DNA of 64,000 nt from an uncultured Clostridia bacterium. GTDB lineage: Bacteria > Bacillota > Clostridia > UBA1381. Of this stretch, positions 57,638 to 64,000 are shown piece by piece. Numbering within the stretch: the first letter of the stretch is position 1; each line of letters starts with the position of its first letter. Position numbers and translations under genes: made by a program. The stretch covers positions 1 through 64,000 of the forward strand of contig CANQIP010000003.1 in NCBI GenBank assembly GCA_947623955.1. Direction: 5' to 3'. The notes under the pieces were generated by a model that worked only from the letters and a program-made list of their open reading frames with translations, was not told the DNA's origin and made no database searches.

Positions 57638-57706
57638 TCACATTTTAAACATCTTCCGCACGATACCTCTCATAAATTTCGGCACTTCCAAGATTACTAC
57701 TTTCAT
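57638..57706 (-). CDS. spoVM: SpoVM-like 22-aa sporulation peptide
   Basis: MKVVILEVPKFMRGIVRKMFKM; RBS AAAGGAG. Amphipathic helix with the PKF..GIVR core seen in SpoVM. Below the ORF-track size cutoff. Confidence 0.75.
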   Translation of the reverse strand: MKVVILEVPKFMRGIVRKMFKM

Positions 57707-57722
57707 TTCCGACAGCTCCTTT

Positions 57723-57887
57723 CTACCACTTAAAAAGACATAAATACCCGAATACCGCAAGCACCGCCAGTTCAAGCACCGCAATCCAGAACGGCGGTAC
57801 GCACCGCCCGACTATTATTCCGACGCACAGTGCGAGAATGGCAAGACCCGCGGCCTTCACAAACCCTTTCATGCAGACGTTAAGCAT
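57723..57887 (-). CDS. 54-aa putative membrane protein upstream of the spoVM-like ORF
   Basis: MLNVCMKGFVKAAGLAILALCVGIIVGRCVPPFWIAVLELAVLAVFGYLCLFKW; RBS GAGGTG; two TM-like segments. Confidence 0.65.
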   Translation of the reverse strand: MLNVCMKGFVKAAGLAILALCVGIIVGRCVPPFWIAVLELAVLAVFGYLCLFKW

Positions 57888-58069
57888 TTTTATCACCTCA
57901 CGCGTTGTTTAGTTTATAATATGCTCACGTTAAAATTGTGTGCCGGAAAGGTAAATTATGTTTTTGCCGCGCATGTGCGATAATTTTTTGCGAGGAACAT
58001 AAAATAAATAATACTTGCAAAAACAATAACAATGTTATATACTGATAAAAGGAAAGAGGTGAGACGCGT

Positions 58070-58507
58070 ATGGATATGACGGTATGGATATGGCTGCTCG
58101 GAATAGTCGCGTTCGTAATTCTCGAAAGCGCGACGTACCAGCTTATAAGCATCTGGTTCGCCATAGGAGCAGTGGGCGGTCTTATCGCGAAGGCGTGCGG
58201 GGCGGGATTTGTTGTCCAGCTTTCGGTCTTTATAGCGGTATCCGCGCTGTGCATCATATGCCTTAGACCGCTGTCGAAAAAGCTTATTAAGGGCAAAGAG
58301 GTCAAAACAAACGCCGACGCGCTTGTCGGCGAGGAAGTACTCGTCACAAAGGAGATAAACAACCTGCGCGGCGAGGGTGAAGGCAGGGTCGGCGGCATGA
58401 CGTGGACGCTGCGCTCCGCGCTCGACGAGACAATCGCAGCGGGAGAAACTGTAATATGCGAAAAAATAGAGGGCGTAAAACTCATAGTTAAGAGAAAGGA
58501 AGATTAA
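58070..58507 (+). CDS. NfeD family membrane protein
   Basis: FVILESATYQLISIWFAIGAVGGLIAKACG; C-terminal OB-like ALVGEEVLVTKEINNLRGEGEGRVGGMTWTLRS. Confidence 0.88.
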   Translation: MDMTVWIWLLGIVAFVILESATYQLISIWFAIGAVGGLIAKACGAGFVVQLSVFIAVSALCIICLRPLSKKLIKGKEVKTNADALVGEEVLVTKEINNLRGEGEGRVGGMTWTLRSALDETIAAGETVICEKIEGVKLIVKRKED

Positions 58508-58508
58508 A

Positions 58509-59417
58509 ATGGGAATGGCTGTAGTAATTATAATTTTGCTTATAATTCTGCTTATAATACTCGTATCGAACATTAAAATCGTACCGCAGGCGCACTCGTA
58601 CATCATAGAGCGTCTCGGCGCGTACCATTCAAGCTGGGGAGTGGGACTGCACGTAAAAATCCCGTTCGTGGACAGAGTGGTAAAGAAGGTAAATTTAAAG
58701 GAACACGTCGCGGACTTCCCGCCGCAGGCTGTTATAACGAAGGATAACGTAACGATGCAGATAGACACCGTTGTGTACTATCAGATTACCGACCCCAAGC
58801 TGTTCGCATACGGCGTTGAGCGTCCGATGATGGCTATGGAAAACCTCACCGCGACGACGCTCCGTAATATAATCGGCGACCTGGAACTTGACGAAACGCT
58901 CACCTCGCGCGACACGGTAAACACGAAGATGCGCGCGATACTCGACGAGGCGACCGACCCGTGGGGAATAAAGATAAACCGCGTGGAGCTTAAGAACATA
59001 ATGCCGCCGAAGGAAATTCAGGACGCTATGGAGCGTCAGATGAAGGCGGAGCGTGAAAGACGCGAGAGCATTTTAAGAGCCGAGGGTGAGAAAAAGAGCG
59101 CAATACTCCGCGCCGAGGGTGAAAAGGAAAGCGCGATCTTACGTGCCGAGGCTAAGAAACAGGCGGCGATAAGAGAGGCGGAAGGTCAGGCGGAGGCGAT
59201 CATAGCCGTAAGAACGGCTGTCGCCGAAGGTATAAAGAAGATAAATGAGGCGAAACCGAGCGAGGCGTTCCTTACAATAAAATCGCTCGAAAGCTTTGAA
59301 AAAGCCGCCGACGGCAAGGCTACAAAGCTTATAATCCCGTCCGACATACAGGGCATAGCCGGACTTGCCGCGTCGCTCACGGAAATAATAAAATCCGACA
59401 ATCCGAAACAAAACTAA
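58509..59417 (+). CDS. SPFH/band 7 (stomatin/QmcA-like) protein
   Basis: IVPQAHSYIIERLGAYHSSWGVGLHVKIPFVDRVVKKVNLKEHVADFPPQAVITKDNVTMQIDTVVYYQITDPKL. Confidence 0.93.
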   Translation: MGMAVVIIILLIILLIILVSNIKIVPQAHSYIIERLGAYHSSWGVGLHVKIPFVDRVVKKVNLKEHVADFPPQAVITKDNVTMQIDTVVYYQITDPKLFAYGVERPMMAMENLTATTLRNIIGDLELDETLTSRDTVNTKMRAILDEATDPWGIKINRVELKNIMPPKEIQDAMERQMKAERERRESILRAEGEKKSAILRAEGEKESAILRAEAKKQAAIREAEGQAEAIIAVRTAVAEGIKKINEAKPSEAFLTIKSLESFEKAADGKATKLIIPSDIQGIAGLAASLTEIIKSDNPKQN

Positions 59418-59426
59418 ACCGAACGT

Positions 59427-59462
59427 CAAAAAACCATTCCCGCTGCGGAATGGTTTTTTATT
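59427..59462. terminator. Terminator
   Basis: AAAAAACCATTCCCGCTGCGGAATGGTTTTTT. Confidence 0.88.
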
Positions 59463-59581
59463 TACGGCGGTTCATCATCGTCATTATCGCGCGTAAGAAC
59501 CGCCCACAACTCACGCGCCGCGGTGTAAATGCCGATAGAAAAGAATACCGCGACAATCGCCGTAAAAATCACATGAGCCAT
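59462..59581 (-). CDS. 39-aa putative single-TM micro-protein
   Basis: MAHVIFTAIVAVFFSIGIYTAARELWAVLTRDNDDDEPP*; purine-rich RBS-like GGGGGCG upstream; below ORF-track cutoff. Confidence 0.45.
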   Translation of the reverse strand: MAHVIFTAIVAVFFSIGIYTAARELWAVLTRDNDDDEPP

Positions 59582-59779
59582 ACCGATCGCCCCCTTTGTG
59601 TATAATATGCGCTGGGTTACGTCTCCGACAAACAAATTTCCTCGTTAAAAAAGGGTTTTGACTGTCAAATGTTGTATTATAAAGGGTGCGGTAAAGACGA
59701 TTGATAATTTATTCACAAAAATTGTTATAAAAAGCGAAAACGGGGGTAAATATTTATTGTGCGGAAGGGAGGCGCGCGT

Positions 59780-61585
59780 ATGGCAGGAAGAATACCCGAA
59801 GACATAGTAGCGAAAATATACGACGAGAATGACATCATAGACTATGTGTCGCAGTACGTGACGCTTAAAAAGACGGGACGCGACTATATGGGTCTGTGTC
59901 CGTTCCACCACGAGAAAACGCCCTCATTCCACGTAAGCCGCGAAAAGCAGCTTTTCCACTGTTTCGGCTGCGGCGCAAGCGGTAACCTCGTGCAGTTTGT
60001 AATGCGCAGCGAGAACCTTGACTTTATGGACGCGCTGCACATGCTTGCCGACAGGGCGGGAATAGTGATACCCGAAAACGGCGCGGTGGAGAATGACGCG
60101 CAGCACGAAAAGAAAAAACGCATACTCGCGATGAACAAGGACGCGGCGCGTTTTTTTCACGGCTGTCTAAAGGACGAGAAAACAGGCTCGAAGGCGCGCG
60201 AGTACTTCCAAAAGCGCGGAATATCGGCAAAAACTATCACCGCCTACGGTCTGGGCTACGCGCCCGAGGGCAGAGACGCGCTGATAAAGCATCTTCTGTA
60301 TAAAGGTTACACAGCCGCCGAAACGGTCGAGGCGGGACTCGGCGTAAGCCGCGATGGACAGATACGCGACAAATTCAGAGGACGCGTCATGTTCCCGATA
60401 ATCGACGTGCGCGGCAACGTCATAGGTTTCGGCGGACGCGTCATGCACAACGAAAAGGAAATAAACGGCTACACTATACCGAAATATTTAAATTCACCCG
60501 AAACCCCCGTGTTCGACAAGGGTAAAAATCTGTTTTCACTGAACCTCGCAAAAAATTCGTCCGAACAGGACATAATATTGTGCGAGGGGTATATGGACGT
60601 TATCTCGGTGTATCAGGCGGGCGTCAAGAATATAGTCGCGACGCTCGGCACGGCGATAACGGAAAACCAGGCGCGGCTCATGCTGCGTTACGCGAGCGAG
60701 ATACTCATATGCTACGACATGGACGAGGCAGGCACAAAAGCCGCTTTGCGCGCCATAGACGTGATTTCGGACGCGGGCGGCAGGTCGAGAGTAATACGGC
60801 TCAAAAACGCGAAGGATCCCGACGAATACATAATAAAAAACGGCGTGGAGAAATTCAGGGAGGCGGTGCGTAACGCCGTGCCGTCAACCGAGTTTAAAAT
60901 TTCGCTCGTAAAAAACCGCTACGACACCACCACAGCCGACGGCAAGGTATTATTTATCGACGAAACGGTTAATATCTTTATGGGGATAAAGGACGCGGTG
61001 GAGGTCGACGCGTATATAACGAAGGTTGCCGAGGACGTCGGAATAAGCCGCGACGCGATACTCGCGAAATACCGTGAGAAATCGTCGCGCAATAAGTTCC
61101 GCAGCCGAATACCGCAAAAAAGCGAGTACCAAAAGCGCGCGGAGCGAGAAACGCGTCGGACGGTCAGGGAGGAAAACACGTCCTCAAAGCTCATGGAGGC
61201 CGAGAAACGTCTTTTGGGACTTATCTCACGCAGCCGCAAGCTGTACAAAGCGGCAAGCGAAAAAATGAGTCCGGACGATTTTTCGACGGATGTATACAGA
61301 CGCGTGGCAAAGCGCATGTACCAATGCTTTGAAAACGGCGAGACACCGGAGCCTGCCATGATTTTAAACGATTTTGAAGGCGGCGACCTTGATACCGCGA
61401 GCAGCGTGTTCTACAACCTCGAAGTCTACGACGGCGACGAGGAAACCGTGAAAGAACTTTTGTATACAATCAGGCTTGAAAGGCTTGATTTAAAAATAAA
61501 AAAAGAAACAAACCCCGCCGAACTGTCAAAGCTTTTTGGGGAGAGGGAAACGCTCTTGGCGGAAAAAAATACTTGGGAGGAATAA
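59780..61585 (+). CDS. dnaG: DNA primase
   Basis: [38 protein letters not shown] zinc-binding domain; [22 protein letters not shown]. Start corrected to 59780. Confidence 0.95.
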   Translation: MAGRIPEDIVAKIYDENDIIDYVSQYVTLKKTGRDYMGLCPFHHEKTPSFHVSREKQLFHCFGCGASGNLVQFVMRSENLDFMDALHMLADRAGIVIPENGAVENDAQHEKKKRILAMNKDAARFFHGCLKDEKTGSKAREYFQKRGISAKTITAYGLGYAPEGRDALIKHLLYKGYTAAETVEAGLGVSRDGQIRDKFRGRVMFPIIDVRGNVIGFGGRVMHNEKEINGYTIPKYLNSPETPVFDKGKNLFSLNLAKNSSEQDIILCEGYMDVISVYQAGVKNIVATLGTAITENQARLMLRYASEILICYDMDEAGTKAALRAIDVISDAGGRSRVIRLKNAKDPDEYIIKNGVEKFREAVRNAVPSTEFKISLVKNRYDTTTADGKVLFIDETVNIFMGIKDAVEVDAYITKVAEDVGISRDAILAKYREKSSRNKFRSRIPQKSEYQKRAERETRRTVREENTSSKLMEAEKRLLGLISRSRKLYKAASEKMSPDDFSTDVYRRVAKRMYQCFENGETPEPAMILNDFEGGDLDTASSVFYNLEVYDGDEETVKELLYTIRLERLDLKIKKETNPAELSKLFGERETLLAEKNTWEE

Positions 61586-61589
61586 CGTA

Positions 61590-62747
61590 ATGCTTGAAAG
61601 GAAAAAGCAAATCAAAAAGGAGCTTATAGAAAAGGGCAAGCAGAAGGGGATGCTCAGCTATAAGGAAATAAACGACGCGTTCGACGAGGTGGAGATTACT
61701 CCCAACGAGATAGAAACGCTCTACGACAGGTTTGAAAAGGAAGGAATAGAGCTTGTCGAGGATCTCGATAAGGAGCTTGAAGAAATCGAGGTATCAAAAG
61801 AGGAACTCGAGGATCTTTCCGTGCCGGAGGGCATAAACATTGACGACCACGTAAAGATGTACCTCAAAGAAATCGGCAAGGTAGACCTTCTCACAGCCGA
61901 GGAGGAAATGAGCCTCGCGAAACGAATGGCAGACGGCGACGCGGCAAAACTGCGGCTCGCGGACGAGGACGAAGACCTTGACGACGCGCAGCGCGCCGAG
62001 CTGGAGGCGCTCGTAAATGACGGAGAACAGGCGAAAAAGAACCTCGCCGAGGCTAACCTCCGCCTTGTCGTAAGTATAGCCAAGAGATACGTCGGACGCG
62101 GCATGCTTTTCCTCGACCTTATACAGGAGGGTAACCTCGGTCTCATAAAGGCGGTGGACAAGTTCGACTACACGAAGGGCTACAAATTCTCGACGTACGC
62201 GACATGGTGGATACGTCAGGCAATAACGCGCGCGATAGCCGATCAGGCGCGCACGATACGTATACCCGTACACATGGTTGAAACGATAAACAAGCTTGTG
62301 CGCGTGTCGCGTCAGCTTGTGCAGGAGCTCGGACGCGAACCCACGCCGGAGGAACTTGCAAAGGAACTCAATATGTCGGTGGAGAAGGTGCGCGAGATCT
62401 CAAAAATATCACAGGAACCCGTATCGCTCGAAACACCGATAGGCGAGGAGGAGGACAGCCACCTGGGCGACTTTATACCCGACGACGACGCGCCCGCACC
62501 GTCGGAGGCGGCAAGCTTTGTGCTTTTAAAGGAACAGCTCGGCGACGTGCTTTCAACGCTTACGCCGCGTGAGGCAAAGGTTTTGAGACTGCGTTTCGGT
62601 CTGGACGACGGACGCGCGAGAACGCTCGAAGAAGTCGGCTCGGAATTCGGCGTAACGCGTGAGCGTATACGTCAGATTGAGGCAAAGGCGCTCCGTAAGC
62701 TGCGCCACCCGTCGAGAAGTAAAAAACTGAAGGATTTTCTTGATTGA
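61590..62747 (+). CDS. rpoD: RNA polymerase primary sigma factor RpoD/SigA
   Basis: [74 protein letters not shown]. Start corrected to 61590. Confidence 0.96.
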   Translation: MLERKKQIKKELIEKGKQKGMLSYKEINDAFDEVEITPNEIETLYDRFEKEGIELVEDLDKELEEIEVSKEELEDLSVPEGINIDDHVKMYLKEIGKVDLLTAEEEMSLAKRMADGDAAKLRLADEDEDLDDAQRAELEALVNDGEQAKKNLAEANLRLVVSIAKRYVGRGMLFLDLIQEGNLGLIKAVDKFDYTKGYKFSTYATWWIRQAITRAIADQARTIRIPVHMVETINKLVRVSRQLVQELGREPTPEELAKELNMSVEKVREISKISQEPVSLETPIGEEEDSHLGDFIPDDDAPAPSEAASFVLLKEQLGDVLSTLTPREAKVLRLRFGLDDGRARTLEEVGSEFGVTRERIRQIEAKALRKLRHPSRSKKLKDFLD

Positions 62748-62804
62748 TTTACACCGGGGCGGTATATTTTGTGCCGCCTCGTATTCATATAACGGAGGAT
62801 AAGC

Positions 62805-63770
62805 ATGAACTGGATAAAACTGACAATATACACATCTCACGAGGGTATAGAGCCGGTAAGCGGCAGACTGTACCGTCTCGGCATAACAGGTCTTGAAATA
62901 GAGGACGCGGAGGAATTTGACGACTTTCTTGAAGAAAGCAAACCGTACTGGGATTATGTGGACGAAGGACTTGTCGAGAAAATGCACGGCGAAACAAAGG
63001 TTAAGGCGTACATAAGCGACGACACCGCCGGACATGAATTGTTGCTCGGTATAAAATCCACGCTCGCCGAACTGAAAAGAATGGATAGTGACGGCGCGTT
63101 CGGACGTCTTGAAATTGACATGGATGGCATGACCGAGCAGGACTGGGCGAACAACTGGCGCAAATACTTCCACCCCATAGAAATAGGCGAGAAGATAATG
63201 ATAAAGCCCGTGTGGGAGGAACTTACCGAGCCCACCGACCGCACAGTGTTCAACATAGAACCCGGTATGAGTTTCGGCACAGGTTCGCACTACACAACGC
63301 AGCTTTGCCTTGAAACGCTTGAAAAATACATAAAGTCGGGCGATAAAATGCTCGACCTTGGCTGCGGCAGCGGTATACTGTCGATTGTCGCGCTCATGCT
63401 CGGCGCGTCTGAGGCCGTCGCGGTTGACGTTGACCCCGTCGCGGTCGATACGGCGTACCAAAACGCCGAGCGCAACGGCATAGACAAATCGCGCTATACC
63501 GTCATAAGCGGCGACGTTGTGAAGGACAGCGGCGTTCAGGACGTAATATCGAGGAACAAGTACAACGTCGTATGCGCGAATATCGTTGCCGACGTTATAA
63601 TCGGTCTCGCGCCCGTTGTAAGGCAGTACATGGCTGACGGCGCGGTATTTATAACGTCGGGCATAATCGAGGACAGAATAAACGATGTGACGGCTGCGCT
63701 TACCGAAAACGGTTTTGCCATAACCGAAATAAACCGCAGAAAGGATTGGGCGTCAATCGTATGCAAGTAA
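62805..63770 (+). CDS. prmA: Ribosomal protein L11 methyltransferase
   Basis: MSFGTGSHYTTQLCLETLEKYIKSGDKMLDLGCGSGILSIVALMLGA; VVCANIVADVIIGLAPVVRQYM. Confidence 0.94.
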   Translation: MNWIKLTIYTSHEGIEPVSGRLYRLGITGLEIEDAEEFDDFLEESKPYWDYVDEGLVEKMHGETKVKAYISDDTAGHELLLGIKSTLAELKRMDSDGAFGRLEIDMDGMTEQDWANNWRKYFHPIEIGEKIMIKPVWEELTEPTDRTVFNIEPGMSFGTGSHYTTQLCLETLEKYIKSGDKMLDLGCGSGILSIVALMLGASEAVAVDVDPVAVDTAYQNAERNGIDKSRYTVISGDVVKDSGVQDVISRNKYNVVCANIVADVIIGLAPVVRQYMADGAVFITSGIIEDRINDVTAALTENGFAITEINRRKDWASIVCK

Positions 63771-64000
63771 GTGAGAATATATACCGTATCGGCGGCGCGT
63801 ACCTTGTCATAGGCGGCAAAACCGCGCTTATTGACACCGCGCCGTGCGGCGGTGAAAGTGCGCTCGTACAAAGCGTCGGGGAAATTCTGCGTGACAGGCG
63901 GCTCGACTATGTAATTTTAAACCACACCGAGGCGAACAGGTCGCATGGGCTTTGCGCGGTGATTGAGCGTTACCCCGACGCGGAGGTTATCGCCACCGTC
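63761..64000 (+). CDS. Metallo-beta-lactamase/flavodiiron (FprA-like) protein, N-terminal fragment truncated by window end
   Basis: MQVSENIYRIGGAYLVIGGKTALIDTAPCGGESALVQSVGEILRDRRLDYVILNHTEANRSHGLCAVIERYPDAEVIATV... Confidence 0.65.
   Translation, partial: MQVSENIYRIGGAYLVIGGKTALIDTAPCGGESALVQSVGEILRDRRLDYVILNHTEANRSHGLCAVIERYPDAEVIATV

Noticed and set aside
57888-57945. Sigma-E promoter (GCATATT...) upstream of the spoVM-like operon
   Set aside because: A -35-like GCATATT is present, but no CATACA-like -10 element lies at the correct distance.

Overview
The window looks like chromosomal DNA from an anaerobic, spore-forming, pectin-using Clostridia-type Firmicute. Evidence for this: spoIIGA-sigE-sigG, an alpha/beta-type SASP, a spoVM-like micro-ORF, desulfoferrodoxin, and pectin/arabinan CAZymes. 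Most of it is ordinary housekeeping: typA, rpsB-tsf, rimI-tsaD, aroB-lspA-rluD-type, ddl-murI, fba, aspS, dnaG-rpoD-prmA, and a Gld-like ABC exporter. The less ordinary content is: (1) a cobalamin riboswitch plus terminator in front of a 1503-aa S-layer-anchored protein with a DUF4430 (transcobalamin-like) domain, convergent with a DUF4430 lipoprotein and an ECF S-component, which together form a candidate cell-surface corrinoid capture relay; (2) two intergenic structured-RNA candidates with consensus-like promoters and terminator-like 3' ends (about 26304-26465 on + and about 57494-57327 on -); (3) a 22-aa SpoVM-like ORF plus a 54-aa membrane ORF, both absent from the ORF track; (4) REP-like mosaic repeats, one copy of which carries a 53-bp insertion flanked by a 5-bp direct repeat; (5) a YoeB/RelB-type toxin-antitoxin module with a perfect 10-bp inverted-repeat operator over its -35 box; (6) a hairpin that appears to sequester the Shine-Dalgarno of a polysaccharide deacetylase gene. 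All family calls come from reading the sequence and translated ORFs; no database search was run.
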